Assembly (NCBI RefSeq): GCF_010183535.1
Contig: NC_071328.1
Coordinates: forward strand, 3,906,001 to 3,970,000
DNA from: Caenorhabditis remanei
Lineage: Eukaryota; Nematoda; Chromadorea; Rhabditida; Rhabditidae
DNA length: 64,000 nucleotides
Reading direction: 5' to 3'
Shown here: positions 21,828 through 35,217 of the stretch, piece by piece
Position numbering within the stretch: position 1 is the first letter of the stretch
Layout: each line of letters starts with the position of its first letter
Program-made: the position numbers and the translations under genes
Notes under the pieces: model-generated
Seen by the model: only the letters and a program-made list of their open reading frames with translations
What the model was told of the DNA's origin: nothing
Databases searched by the model: none

Positions 21828-24628
21828 TTAGAACGCCGAGAAAAAGTTGTGACGTGGCGCAGTGGAATACATTGAGAAGAGACTTTGACGTGGTTTTCTG
21901 GTGGGTGCTGGAGAGAAGAGACTGTAAGATGTGGTGAGAGCAAGACTAGATGCTGGAAGAGACGATGGACTGTAGGCACGACGGAGAGATGATGAGGCGA
22001 GGGAAGAGGATCCGGTGGAGACTGATGACGGGCGGTATGTGCTGGAATAAGGGAAAATGATTAGTTGGTACTTGCAAATGTGCTCCACGGAAATCTTTAA
22101 AGTATTCAAGGAGAAGAAATTGTAAAATTTTGGAGAAGCTAAACTTTCATATTTCGTTACTAAAAGTGGGAGGAGCCAAAAAACTTATGCTAGATTTTTC
22201 AAAAACGTATTAGCTCGGCACAGTTCTTACAACTACGCTCCACCGAAAAAATTGTTTCATATCTTCCATAATTCTGGAGATATGGGCGCTCAAAGATTGG
22301 TGGCTAAAATCGAAAGCGGATTCTCCGCGCTTCATTATCTCAAAAACCATCAGGGCTATCTAAAAATAATTTATTACCCAACTAATCTATATGAAATGCT
22401 ACACATTTCATTAGTTTACAACTTTTTGCTAGCTTTTATAATTCAGGAGATATGAGCTTCGTAAACATTTTTAAGACTGGTGTGAGGTACGCCCGAAGAG
22501 ACGTTTGGTAACTATGACGTTTCGAAACTCAACAAAAAACAAAAGTTGCAAAGCGTCCTAGTTCCCAAACGTCCCAATTTCCAAACATCATATTGAGATT
22601 TGTCTCATAAGAGAAGTACACGACGAACCGAGTTGAACTTTTTCTATAAAATTGACCATAGATACTTTCGACCCTGCTGATTCCAAAACTGCAAAAAAAA
22701 ATCAGCCAAATGCTCATTTGGACCGAGTTACGAGCCGTCAAACTTTTGCTATTGAAAAGCTATTTCCACGTAAACGTTCACCTGTGCACGGAAAAATGCA
22801 TCGATAGCGTTTCAATAGTAAAAGTTTAACAGCTCATAACTCGGTCCGCGTGATTATTTAGCAGAATTTTCTTGCAGATTCGGAATCAGCAGGGTCGAAA
22901 GTAGCTATGGTCAAATGTATAGAATAAGTTCAACCCGACTCGTCATGAACTTCCCTTGGTAAAACCCTAATCCATTGCTTACCTAGCGGAGAAAGCTCTC
23001 TGTTTAGTGGATGGCGTCTGAGCGGAAGGCAACGAATGTCTTGCAATCTCCCGACTGATCTGCATTCTTCTCAAGTCATCCACATAAATATCTGGAATCG
23101 GCATATCACATTCCGGCGTCTGAACCATTTTGATCGATGCAGTTCCCCGAAGACGCTTCTCATAATCGACCATCTGCTTCCAGAATCCGACGTTCGGACG
23201 AATGATCGGACGAGCTGCTTTGACGTAATGATATGCTTGTCGGAGTGTCATATGCTCGTGTTTCACCAAATAAATCATCACCAATGAGGCGGATCGAGAT
23301 ACTCCCGCCATACAATGAACCAGTGTCTTTCCTCCTCTTTCCTGTAAACATTTGAAGAAATTTTATGACTTTTTCTTTTCGAGAAACCAGTTGTTTGTAA
23401 TTACTCCCGTTCACTGAATTTATGAGGGTGGTTCGTCGAAAGGGAAAAATGAACATTTTTATTGGTTTCGAAGAAAAAAACGGGTGGTGTGACGAAATGG
23501 AACGAGGTACTGTAGCAGTCAAAAATTTCAGACGAGTGAACAAATGTTGGAATTTAACCGCTTTGACACGATTTTCAATGACCTAGAAAACCAAAAGTTA
23601 GGCCACCAAGTTTTTTTATCCAATTTTCCAGAATTTCTGTAGTTTGAAGTGTTTCATGCTTAAAAACACTTTTTTTGTATGGTGGCCTAGAAAACCAAAA
23701 TTTGAAACTTTAGGCCACCAACTTTTTTTCAAAATCTTAGATTTTTGATCGTTCTAACTGTGAAAAACGCAAAAACTCATCAAACACGATTTTCAGCTTG
23801 GTGGCCTAGAAAACCAAAATTTTGAAAAAGTTAGGTCATCAACTTTTTTTTTTTGAGAAACACAGAGAAGACAGAAAGTCAGGCTTCTCTGCGTCTCAAT
23901 GCGCCTCCCTCTCATTGTTTTATTAAAAGATACTTCTCTTTGAAGACGTGCATCTCAAAACCTTGAAGAGCTATCAAAAAGGTGTAAACTACAAACATAT
24001 AGATCTAGGTTTGATTTCTAACATATCAAAAAATCAAAAATCTGGAGCGATTTCTGCTTTAGTGACACAAGCTCAAAGTTTACCCGAATTTTCTATGTGG
24101 TATCGTCTGCAGAGCTTCAGGCCTGTGCTATAACTCAAGAGGGAGAACATGTAGAAAAAAGTAGTTCACTACAAAAATAGAGACCTAGGTTTGTTCTATA
24201 ACATATCAAAAATTCAAAACAATGCGATAAATTCTGGGCGAGTAGCACACCGTTGAATTTTGAGTAAAATTTACTAGACTTCGTTGTAAATTCTCACATA
24301 AAATTTGTATATTTTCACCAACCTTAACATTACGAATCTTATCAGCAACCACATCGAAATGCTCACTGAGTCTAGCGTACGGATGATCCTCGATACGAAT
24401 CTTCATAGTATCGACTCCTGAAATTATGGAATTCAAGATGTAGCAATCGCGCTCCATCGAAATTATCAAACCTTGCATATAAGTGGATGGTTCCTCAGTA
24501 GTCGCATTCACAATCATATTAATCTTCCTCTGTTTTATCTTCTCCGGCTTCAAAACTCCGGCTCCAGATAGGTAGAGATGATCGTTAATCTCCGACATTT
24601 GTCCGAGAACACCAACATTTCTCGACAT
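21828..24628 (-). CDS. Dual-specificity protein phosphatase, DUSP14/18-like
   Basis: Four exons on the minus strand, 24628-24472, 24417-24323, 23341-22983 and 22041-21828, code 274 residues. A TTTCAG trans-splice acceptor lies seven nt before the ATG. The catalytic loop HCMAGVSRSA (Cys94, Arg100) is intact, and the general acid is probably Asp63 in IEDHP, 31 residues before the Cys as in DUSP14-type enzymes. NDHLYLSGA and NATTEEPS are typical of the fold. It should dephosphorylate Ser/Thr and Tyr, probably on MAPK-pathway proteins, but the substrate is not known. The last about 80 residues are a basic Ser-rich tail (RPSSVSTGSSSLASSSLRRA) beyond the catalytic domain. Introns 2 and 3 are about 1 kb and full of repeats. 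I recall a DUSP gene in the same C. elegans cosmid as rpl-14, which fits synteny. Confidence 0.93.
23581..23845. repeat. Tandem palindromic repeat (GGTGGCCTAGAAAACCAAAA / TTAGGCCACCA)
   Basis: Three successive units each pair GGCCTAGAAAACCAAAA with a following TTAGGCCACCAA or TTAGGTCATCAA, separated by T-rich runs, inside intron 2 of the phosphatase gene. Similar AAGTTAGGCCACCA sequence recurs at about 25033-25048 and 30640-30650. Confidence 0.7.
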
Positions 24629-25128
24629 TTTTTGTCTGAAATAGAGGAAAATTTGAGAAGAAATGACAGGACGGGGCAGTTTAAAAAGACAAGAAAATCC
24701 ATTAAAAATTTTGAGAAAAAAAAGAAAAAAAAGAGTTTCAAAATTGGGGGGACAAACCGGAAATCTGTACATGTCACAAGTAAAAAGGAAATTAGTTGAT
24801 GACATTCTAAATGGCAGTTTCAAAAAAAAAGAAAAAGAGAGAAATGGTTTTTGATGATTTATTGAGAGAGACGGCGGAAATTCGAGATGAGTGGTGGTAT
24901 TTGAGGAATTTTTTAAAGAGAAAATTGGCAAAGAAGACTAATTCGAGATATTGCAAATGCGCTATAATTGATTCTAGAGGAAATGGAGTGGATTTTTAAA
25001 TTTGACTCAAGGCCTGGAAACCAAATTATGAAAAAGTTAGGCCACCAGAAAAAAATAATACTATTCTGATTTTCCGGCAAAAACTTTCATTTTGACCCAT
25101 AATTTTAGATTTTTAATGTTTTTATCTT

Positions 25129-25284
25129 GTAGATCAAATCTAGATCTTCATTTTTGTAGTTGACAACTTTTTGATAGCTCCGCCCCCTCCCAGGTTTAAT
25201 GTCTTCAAAGGCCCATATCTCAAAAGTGGGCGGAGCTATCAAAAAGTGATCAACTACAAAAATAAAGATCTAGATATGATCTAC
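25129..25284. repeat. MITE family B palindrome
   Basis: GTAGATCAAATCTAGATC, then TTTTGATAGCTCCGCCC; inverted arm GGGCGGAGCTATCAAAAAGT ending GATATGATCTAC. Confidence 0.85.
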
Positions 25285-28200
25285 AAAGCCATACCAATTT
25301 CAAGTTATACAGTAACATAGAAAACCGATCTCGAAGTCAATTAGGCGAAAAACGCTTGCCAAGGCGCCAACGGCACGCCAGATGTTTTTATTTCAAAATC
25401 GAAAAAAGGTAGAGATAGAATGAGTAAGAGTAGGAAGCTCCCACCTTTCTAGACAGTAAAACAAATAATAATATATTTGCTTTCTTTTGAAAGAACTTTT
25501 GGAATTTTGGTTTTTATTGTGATTCTAGAGAATTTTTTTTTGAATGCGGTAGAGCGCGTTTGCTCTGCTTGTGTCACGAAAGGTGTCTTTTTCATGTTTC
25601 ATAACATCTCATTTGACAAAAAGGGAGATCTCGTGACAATTGAAAAGAGAGAAAAATGGAGAGAGAGAATAGCACCCACTCATTTTTTCCTGGATTGTTA
25701 CCCTGGTATTACTCACAATATAGATGATATCATTCGGAGAAAAGGGGAAACGGGATTTATGAGATTTGCGGATTTGCGATCGTGGGAATTGTTTTAGACA
25801 CGGAGGCTCAATATGTGACTATACAAACGTGCTCCATTAGACAGATTTTAAGATATTCAGTTTAACAATGGAGCACCTTTGCATACTCCCGTTGTGACAA
25901 ATGCAACCGCGCTCCATTGACAAGATGGGAGGTTTTAGTTTTTATGTCTACCGTAACTGAAGAATACAGTAATCCTGTTGAGAAACATTATCAATGTCGT
26001 GGCAAGACCTATTTTGACTTAGTTATCAGTAGAGCGGGGTTTCTTTTTGCTTGTAGATTTGTAGATCAAAACTCTAAAGTTTGTCAAAGTTAAGAATTTG
26101 CGGACAACTGGACAAACAAGAAAGTTCGATATCGGAGAATCAAAAAAAAAATTTTTTATTGTAAAGTTAACATCGCCGTAGTTGTCAAGCCCGACATCAA
26201 AAAATGAATTTTCTTTCAATTTTTTAAATCAAAAAAGTGAACATTATTTATGATTTTTCAGGATTTCTTCTTATTCTGAATGGTAGTCGAAAATTTGACT
26301 TTTTCACAAAAAATTTCAAAAAAATTGAAGAAAGAATACCTTCATTGAGAAGAACCTGATGGGAAATCAATTTTTTAAATAAAAATATCACGGACATCTG
26401 GACAAACATAACGATTTCGTAGCTGGGAAAAGCATTTCAGAATCTGTTCCAGAACATTCAAATCTATCAGTTTTCAAAAAAGTAAAATATTTCCCAAAAA
26501 AAAACTTTTTACCACCTAAACACAAACCACTCGAAAAGTATCACAGTATCTGTGTCTGTAACAAAGAGAGAGATAGTGAGAACTGATCATCTGGTACTTT
26601 CCCCTTCCCCCCGACCCCTTGTTACCTCTATTTGCTCTTAGAAAGAGAAGGCAGAACTGGTGAGTGACGTGGCAAGAGAGAATGAGTAAATAGTAGTTCT
26701 CTCTCGGGGGGAGGTTCTGCCAAAACGATACGATTAAAAAGTAAAAGTTTCTGAAAAAGAGAGGAACAGTTCTAGAAGTGGTCAAGGCGAAAAGGGGAAA
26801 CTGGACTCTTTCTCGACTAAATAATCTTTGAGAAGTGAATGTTTGAGTACGCATGTACCAGAAGGACAAAAGGTGTAATCTTCAGTTAGAGAGAGAGTGT
26901 GGAGAAATGAGAGAGTGGTAGAGAAAGAGAGAAAGAAATTGATACGAGAGAAAGAGCTCAAGAAGAAGATAAAGTAGTGTAGGTTGAACCGGATAAAAAT
27001 AGAAGAAAAGGATTTTGTGTATTAAATAAATCGAGAGATCAGTAGACGCAGTTTTTGGAAATTGAGAAGGAGAAGGATACATCTGTGGTTACGGTAGGTT
27101 TTGGCACTTTGAAGTTTTTTTTGCGTTGGATGTGTTTTACGGGGACTAGTTTTTCACTTGTTGGAAAGTTAGGTCATAATTTTTTTAATAGTTTTTATAA
27201 GTGTTGGTTGTCAAATGTGCTCTATTGCTAAATTTTAACGATGACTATTTTTTCCCGAAAGTTAGACGGTTAGGTGAAATTCTGAAAATGCGCTCTATTG
27301 ATAAATTTGTTAGTAAAATTTCAATATTTTCCAAAATTTCGAACATAAATCGGAGGAATGAACCGCTCTTGCACAGCTTGCTCCTGAACCAACCGTTCGG
27401 TAGAGCGGATTTGCATTTCATACGGTATTTGAACTGTTATTTAGCAAGTGCGCTTTACTGAAATGATAGATTACTGTATGTTTGCCGAATTCGCTCCATT
27501 TCTAGTTCGATCATAAAATTGTTTAAATTCCGGACTTTTTGACAATTTCTGTGCAAAAATTGATCTAAAAGAGTAGCTCAAGACAGCGAATTCGCATTTA
27601 TTATGTATTCAGCAAATGCGCTCTGCTAGACCTTCATAAAACTCCGATTTCGGTAAAGCGCTATTGCACATCTAGATTCTCAACCAGTGTCTAGTAATTG
27701 TGCTCTACCGAACACTCCTAAAACTTTGGAGCTGGCCAAAGGCGCTAGAAACTTTAATTCTTTTCAGAAAAAAAGTCGTGAATTCAGCATAAAAATTAAA
27801 TTTCGGGAAGAGCGCATTTCACACACTTTTCATACTTCTTTCAAAATCAAATTTCAGCCAAAAAAGAAACTAATTTCAAAAGAAACTTGAAAAAGGCAGG
27901 CATCACTTCGTTTTGACGTAGAAATGACTACTTGAGACGTGAAAACTTTGTTGAGTTTTCCTTTTCGAAAATCCATAGATCCACTCCTCGTTTCTCCTCC
28001 TCTTAATCTCATTTGCAACCAAAAGTTTCCTCTTTTTCCTGATTTACATATAGATACACTTCTCGAGAAGAGCTATACTTCCTTCCTTTCTAATTAATCC
28101 TTTTGATTCTTCTGACTAGATTCAATTACAGTAATCTAGGGGTGGAAGGTGGAAGAGAAAGATTTCTAGGCCATACTCGTTCGTTGTATCATCGATCACA

Positions 28201-29339
28201 TCCTCCCGTCTCGAGACAACAAGAAAATGAAAAATCACATAAAAATGAGAATAGAAATCAGCTGGAGAGGGGGAAGAGACACAACAATGTTACACTTTTC
28301 AGTGATGGTGCCTTGCCCCGTGTCGTCTCGGGAAGAAGAAGAGGACAACCAGAAAAGTGATAAGTATTGAGAAGAGGAAGGAATAGATTTTCGGAAGAAG
28401 AGCATTTAGTGGGGGGAAGGGGATTGGTTGTGTATCAAATAGCAATGGAAGTGACGTGAAAAAGGGGATTTGGATTTCAGAAAAAAATGGGTGGTGGCCT
28501 AGGGATCTAGAGTTGGGAAACTTCGGCCAGCAATATTATCGGTTCTCAAACTCTTGCCGGGGCTAGCTCTTGAACCATTGTCTAGCAAGTGCGCTCTACA
28601 GAACCCTCATTAAACTACAGGGTTTTCTAAATGTGCTCTATTGCTAAAATTTTATTAAAGAATTCGAACAGTCCGGTAGAGCAGATTTGCAATTCTTTTA
28701 GTATTTGAACCTTTATTCTGCAAGTGTGATTTACCGAAATGATAGATTACTTTGTGTTTTCCAAATACGCTCCATTGCTAATTCGATTATACAATTTTTT
28801 TTAATTCAGGGATTTTTTGATAGAAGCTTTACAGAAAATGTCTAATTTAGAATGACTGAAAGGATTTGATCTACACAGACACTCGTTCCAGTTTTCACTT
28901 GTTATACCTATCTAGAACAAACAAAAAAGTGAAAACTTCTAGAATTTAAAGATGGATTGGAAATGGAAAGTGTAGAATTTGCAAAACTTCCAAAGTTGCT
29001 ATCGTTTTTGAAATATGAGTGTTTGAAGAAAGAGATCTTTCGTGGAAATTCATCATCTTTGATGGTCTGTTGTTGAAGCCTCTGAAGTTAACCACTGGGG
29101 ATGATCTCTAGAAAGAAGGTGTCAATTACAAAAGTGAAGATCAGAATTTATAGCTTTAGAAAAGTTGAAAATTGAAGAAAAATATGAGGTCGCGACTAAA
29201 AGCCAATTTTCAGAAAACTTTGAACCTCACAGTTTCAGATTCTACTTTCCCAATTTCTCTATTCAGCAACATCGCTCCATTGAGAAATATAATAATTTCG
29301 CTGGAGCGCAATTATAAAACCGTAAAGTTCGTTTATCTA

Positions 29340-29447
29340 TTAGCTCGTCACAGTTCTTACAATTGCGCTCTACCGAAAGACTCAGGGAAAAATACACATT
29401 TTCAAGGAAATTTCGGTGGAGCGCAGTTGTAAAAACTGTGCTGAGCT
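29340..29447. repeat. MITE family A copy
   Basis: TTAGCTCGTCACAGTTCTTA left tip and AAAACTGTGCTGAGCT right tip, with GCGCTCTACCGAAA and TTTCGGTGGAGCGC arms around a shortened core. Confidence 0.85.
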
Positions 29448-29975
29448 TTTCTCAAAAAAGAAATCGTACATACATGATAACAGAGAGATGAGACAGAGAG
29501 CAGAACAAAGCACAAAAACCTTTGAAGAAAGTGAGAAAAGTGAACAACAAGTTGTTGATCAAAAGAGAAGAAGAGTGTCCTCTGGGTGAGTTGTCGTCAC
29601 TCATTGAGAGCACAAAATGAACAAAAAGCACAATTCAGAAGGCGTTGAAGCGGCAACACAAAGACACGTTTCTTCTCCTTTTTCTTAATTTTTTTTGTTC
29701 GAAAACTTCAAGAAAAAAGTAATAAGAGAGTGAGAGCAAAAAAGGAGATTTTCTTTCCGAATTTGGATGGATTAAGGGAGAAATAGAAGAAGAAGAGGGG
29801 GGATTAGATGGGGGAATCAAAACGATAGAAATAAGACGTTTTTATGGGGAAATGAGGGGAGAGGAAATGCTTATCGGAAATCTGGAAATGAGGCGGAAAT
29901 TGGTGGTTAACATGGGCTCAAACGACTATGTTAGAGATCGAAAACTCAAAAAAAACTAACTTTTTTCTTCTGGAT

Positions 29976-30115
29976 ATCAGCACGGTACGCTTCTTACAAC
30001 CGCGCTCTATCGAAACGAAGAAAATAGTATGCGTAATTGAGAGACTCAGATAAAAAGAGACATTTTTCAAGGGGATTTCGGTGGAGCGCAGTTGTATGAA
30101 CTGTGCCGGGCTGAT
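29976..30115. repeat. MITE family A copy
   Basis: Tips ATCAGCACGGTACGCTTCTT and AACTGTGCCGGGCTGAT. Core contains GAGAGACTCAGATAAAAAGA. It is followed at about 30145-30213 by a short related unit. Confidence 0.85.
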
Positions 30116-30224
30116 AGCTGCAAATACTTATTAACTGAGCAATGGTGTTGCAACTGCGCTCCATCGAAATTTCATAGAAATAGACGCAGAGACGAGGATT
30201 TCGGTGGGGCGCAGTTGGAGCTAT

Positions 30225-30332
30225 TGGAACGACACTCTTCTTAAAACCGCGCTCTACCGGAACTGAAGAAAATAGCATGAGACATCAGAGACGCAGAGAA
30301 ACTGAGATTTCAGTAGAGCGCAGTTGCATCAA
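30225..30332. repeat. MITE family A copy with GAGACGCAGAGAAA core
   Basis: CTTAAAACCGCGCTCTACCG left arm and AGTAGAGCGCAGTTGCA right arm. The core contains CAGAGACGCAGAGAAA, the inverse of the TCTCTGCGTCTC motif in the histone promoter. Confidence 0.75.
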
Positions 30333-30724
30333 GTCAAGAACGGTGGCCGAACAAATACAGTCCAAAAGTCCAAAACTTACCCCAACAATTTGTTTTGATG
30401 GTTTCAGATTTAATTTTTGAGTTTTTTTAGTTTGCACCTGCGTGGCCGAGATTTCTCAAGATAGAAAAGTTCGGTCACGGGTTTATCAGTGCTATTTGTG
30501 CTAAATTTTCCAGTTATTTCGATTTGATTCAACCTTATAAATATTAAAAGCAAGAAAATGTCCAAAAGCACGAAAATCCTCACAAAACTCTGAAAATTTT
30601 GACTGAGGAACTGATAAATATGCTGGCAGAACTTTTGGTAAAACTAGGCCACCGTAACACAAAAGTTTTAAAAAAATGGAACGAATCGCTTGCAAATTTT
30701 CAGAAAAAAAACGAAATTTAGATA

Positions 30725-30863
30725 TTAGCTCTGCAGAGTTCTTACAACTGCGCTCCACCGAAATCTCCTTGAAAAATGTCTCTGTTTTTCTCAGTCTCTC
30801 AATTTCGCACACTATTTTCTTCGGTTTCGGTAGAGCGCGGTTGTAGGAAGCGTGCCGTGCTAA
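30725..30863. repeat. MITE family A copy
   Basis: TTAGCTCTGCAGAGTTCTTA left tip and GGAAGCGTGCCGTGCTAA right tip. It is the clearest full-length copy, with ACTGCGCTCCACCGAAAT and TTTCGGTAGAGCGCGGTTGT arms. Confidence 0.9.
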
Positions 30864-32098
30864 CATTCCAAGTCTGAAAATATCGAAAAAAAAACAGTTC
30901 CAGACTACAAAACTACAGTACAAACCTCTTCATCAAATTCTTACACCATAGTATTTTCTCATAAATCACTTTTTATAATTTTCCAAATCAAAAAATGTAA
31001 CAAAGCAGATGTGCCGTCTCTCCTACTTCCCATGAGAATCTCCTCGGATGAATCACTCGAGACTCCGCCCACTTTTCCCTTTTTTTCAAACTTGTTATAT
31101 AGGTATGGGATTATGAAATCATTTGATGTGATGCCATGTGATCCCTATTACTCGCTAAACAAAATTCAATTGAAATTCGAGAGAATTGGAAATGAAAATT
31201 TCAGAGAAAAAAGGGGGAAAAGGGGGGATTTAGTTCGTCGATTGTTTTTGTTTGGAAGTGTATAGAAAACAAAAGAAATTAATGGATGATGTGAGAAAGA
31301 GAGGCGTCCCATCACGGGGTTGGCAGAATGTTGGAACCTCGATGGGGGGACAAAAAGAGAAAAGAAAATTGTGATTGCGGCAAACAACAAAAAAAGGTTG
31401 AGGAGAGAGAGAAAAAGAGAGAAAACAAGTTGGGGAAGAGAGAGAGAACAGATTACCGAAGGTCATTGGTCATTGTGTATTAGGGGAATAGAAGAGGAAG
31501 GAGACTAACATTTGTTTTTTCAGACATGGTTTTTGTGATGAGTGAGGACTAAAAATCAGAATTTCCGCTGACATTCATTGGGGGTGCAAAGAGGAAACGG
31601 AACAATTTTCTAACTGTTTGAAAGTTCTATATATTGTAATTCCTATAAAGAAAGACTCAGGATTTAAAAAGTTTTTTCCTGATACGTCTAGAGATCCGGG
31701 CTTTTTTTCACTTCCGAATTCCAACTTCCGACTTCCGACTTCCGGATAAGGAAAGTTACTTCGAATTTACGTCATTTCATAACTGTGGAATTTAGAAAGA
31801 GTACATATCGCAGAAATACTTGGAAAAATGGTCTAAAAAGACAGAATATAGGCTTTTCTTCTGTCAAATACAAATTTTTCACCAATTTTCCTGAATTTTA
31901 TGACCATTTCTACTCGAGTTTTTGAAGTTTTGCAAAAAAATCTACTTCCGACTTCCGACTTCCTGATAAGAAAATTTTCGCTTAAAGGAGGACTGAAGTC
32001 TTATTTTTTACAAATCCCTTTTCCTAACAAGAAGATTTCATATTTGCAAACTGGGCCGACACGAGCCGGCGCGTTACTTGCTTAAAACGCAATCTTAT

Positions 32099-32274
32099 GA
32101 GCTGAAAAATATACCAAAATGTAGATCTCGGCGAGCCCTGCGTCCGTGAGCCGGATTGCGGGCCGGGAAAAAGTTCCAAAAAAAACCATTCTAGCACGGC
32201 CGGTGGCACGCGAACCCCCGTAGTGGGAGACGTAGAACTCGCCGTGATCTACATTTTGGTATATTTTTCAGCTC
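32099..32274. repeat. MITE family C palindrome (AATATACCAAAATGTAGATC arms)
   Basis: GAGCTGAAAAATATACCAAA left tip and its inverse ending TATTTTTCAGCTC, with GATCTCGGCGAG / CTCGCCGTGATC inner arms and a GC-rich centre (GCGGGCCGGGAAAAAG). A second copy is at 39611-39925. Confidence 0.85.
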
Positions 32275-32834
32275 AGAGCTCTAGCTTTGCAACAATAACA
32301 GAAAACTCGTTTACATAAAAGGTGTCAACTGCAAAAACGAGAAATCTCTGTAGAACGAAGTTCTAAATATCTTGCACTCGCCATGTAACATTTTCACTTC
32401 TAAACCCTTGCAGACTGATCAGAGATTCTGAAAGGTGAAAAAGGTGAAGACCTCCTCTCCCGAGTTAATTCGTTTCCTATCTAGTCACTTCTTTCTCTTT
32501 CTTTTCTCATCTGAATCTTGTCTTCTGATTCTCTTTGTGCTAGAAAACACGCTTCTTCTCCCCCTCGATTCCTTTTTCTGACTAATCTCCGGAAATTGGT
32601 ACGAGAAGAAGGGGAAGAAGGGGAAGGTGACGTGGAGAGGAAAACACGAGGAGTCAATTGTCTAGAATCGAAAAAGAAGAAGTTGGGAGGGAAGAACAGA
32701 GTTTGAGTGATATGACAGGTACGTGAGGCTTCCGTAACAAGTCGGATTTAGAGCCGCAATTCCGAGAGTTCCAAATCTTAGATGCTGAATTTGAGGATTC
32801 AGAGTCTCAAAATTTGTTTTTCGAATTCTAGATA

Positions 32835-32966
32835 TTAGTTCGGCACAGTTCATACAATTGCGCTCCACCGAAATGCCCTTGAAAAATGTCTCTTTTTCTC
32901 TGTGTCTCTCAATTTCGCACACAATTTTCATTCGGTTTCGGTGGAGCGCGGTTGTTAGAAGCTTGG
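32835..32966. repeat. MITE family A copy
   Basis: TTAGTTCGGCACAGTTCATA left tip, and GGTGGAGCGCGGTTGTTAGA then AGCTTGG at the right. Core AATGTCTCTTTTTCTCTGTG. Confidence 0.85.
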
Positions 32967-34334
32967 ATTCATAATTCCGTCTTCATTATTCAATAATAAA
33001 AATATTCTGGATCCTGGGTTCAGAGTTATATATTTAGAAGTACGGAATGCTATTTTCCTGATTTGAGAAGTCAAAAATTACGCTCCAGAATCGATGATCC
33101 AATTTCTAAATTCAGGTTTGCAGGATCAGTATTCCAGTCAGAAAAATAGCAAAATTGGATTTCAGACACAGTTTAAAACCCGGAAATAACCTTTGAAAAT
33201 ACAAGTTTCGAACAGGCTTGCAAAATTCCGGGTCGGCTCCGGCTACAATTTTTTTTGCAAAAGTTTATTTTCTGAAAATTTGCCATATTTTTTCTCTTTT
33301 TTTCAGAACTGAACTTCAGGGCCGACTGACATTTCGACACCAATCCCAAAATAAGAAATGTTTCACGATTGATGTGAATTTGAACAGAACGTTCCGCTAC
33401 GGAATCCGAGATAATATTATCAGCTTTCAAAGTTCCGATTTCAAAATTTAGAGGTCGAAAACAAGAAATTGAAGATCAAAACCTAGCAATTCGGGTTAGA
33501 AGTTGAGAATTCAGTTTCCGGAATTCTAGATTTGAGATTTACGACGTGGGAAATTGAGATTCAGAATTCAAGATTCTTGAAAAAGGAATCATAAAATGAG
33601 AATCCAAATTCCAAAATTTGAAATTTTCCAGTTCCAAAATAAACGAAAAAAAGTAATTTCAAAAAGGGATTACCAGAAAACAAATGTTCCAAAAAAATGG
33701 AAAAAAGAGTGCAGAACCCAAAAATTTCTGCAGAAATTCCTTCTCTTTTCCTCCAACTTCTCGAGGGAGTATACCCCCCAACAAGTCAATCTTTCATTCC
33801 TTTCAAGATAAAAATCTCTGCAAAACGAAAAAGAAAAAACCACCCAGTTTTCTCCCCGTTTTTATCTTTGAAATCCAAAAAGTTTGACATACTTCTTACG
33901 AATTCTCCGAATAGATTCAGATTGCTCGAAGGAATGAAAGAATTCAACAATTTGAACGTTAAAAAGGAAGAAAAGAGGAATTCAGATGACGACAAAGGAG
34001 ACGGGGGAAAATAAATGTCATTTTTGTCTAGGAGGAGGGGAAGTTTTTACTTTTTTCAGTCAAAAGACAACTTTTTCAAGAATTGAGTTGAGATTTAGTG
34101 ACAAATGAGTCAGAAATTCCCAAAGGAAAAATAGAAAAAAGGAGAAGAAGAGTGATGACGTGGAAATGATGAATCACGGGAGCGTATGCTTGAAATACTT
34201 GAAATTATTGAAGTGTTGTTGAGTTTTCACAGAGATTTTGAAACTAAATTTGAAATTTGTTAAAATAAAATAAAAACTTTGGGAACCTTTCATGACAACA
34301 AGAACTTTCCTGGCGGTTCAGTTTTTGGATATGT

Positions 34335-34585
34335 TATAGAAAATGTCTCGAACTTTATTTTTGTAGTTTACAACTTCTTGATAACTATTCACGCTTTTGA
34401 GATACAGACGCTCAAAGTTTGCAGTTAGCCACCGACTGAGAAGGGCGAGAGAGCGTGTGAAAAGAGGAGGCGTCTCTCTCACCCTCGTTCTCTTGGTACC
34501 TATCTTTAAGGACGCATATCTCCAAAGGGTGATGAGCTATCAAAAAGTTGTCAACTGCAAAAATGTAGAACTAGGTTTGATCTAC
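34335..34585. repeat. MITE family B, degenerate copy
   Basis: Left arm TTTGTAGTTTACAACTTCTT, right arm ATCAAAAAGTTGTCAACTGC and GGTTTGATCTAC. The CTCCGCCC core motif is lost on the left. A second half-copy follows at about 34755-34800. Confidence 0.65.
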
Positions 34586-35217
34586 AAAATAAATATAAAT
34601 TCGTAGTGTTCTGACAATTGACAAAACCATGACGAGCTCTCAAAGTTGACTAATTTTTTACCAGATTTTGTCATTGAAAATGCGTTAAAACTTTGGGAAC
34701 ATGTGACGACAAAAAGAAGTGTCCTATTCAAACAAATTTTGGATCTATTATAGAGAATGTCTCAAACTTCATTTTTGTAGTTGACAACTTTTTGATAGTT
34801 CTCTTCGTGTTTGAGATATGCTCATTAGAAGTTGAAGCACTGGGAGAGAGCGCAGAGAAATCAGAGTGTCTGGCTTCCTTGCACTCTCTACCAAAACACA
34901 AACTTAGATTTTGTTCTTCTTTTTGTCTTTTTTCTATTCGAAAATAAAAACAAGTTCGAAAGTATCCACAACACATTCTCAAAGATCACAAAATTAATTT
35001 CCTAAGTAGTTCCGAAATTGCCTGAATCTTCCCGAAAAAAGAAGAGTGAACTGACGTCAAAAGTTTAATTCCTTCCCTCTTCTTCTTGCACATCAATGAC
35101 CAGAATCTCGAATTTCCGAATAAAATTGTTGATTCTTTATTTACTTTACTCATTTGAGTAAACTGGGACCAACTGAAATTAAATTGCAGAACAACTTCTG
35201 ATTCTTCACTTTACTAA

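Noticed and set aside
25477..25797. A 106-codon plus-strand frame as a gene
   Set aside because: It overlaps family A arm sequence (GGTAGAGCGCGTTTGCTCT), lacks splice context and resembles no known domain.
29340..30863. Regularly recurring short repeats as a CRISPR-like array
   Set aside because: Units are inverted, variable in spacing and typical of MITEs in a eukaryotic genome; no direct-repeat/spacer periodicity.
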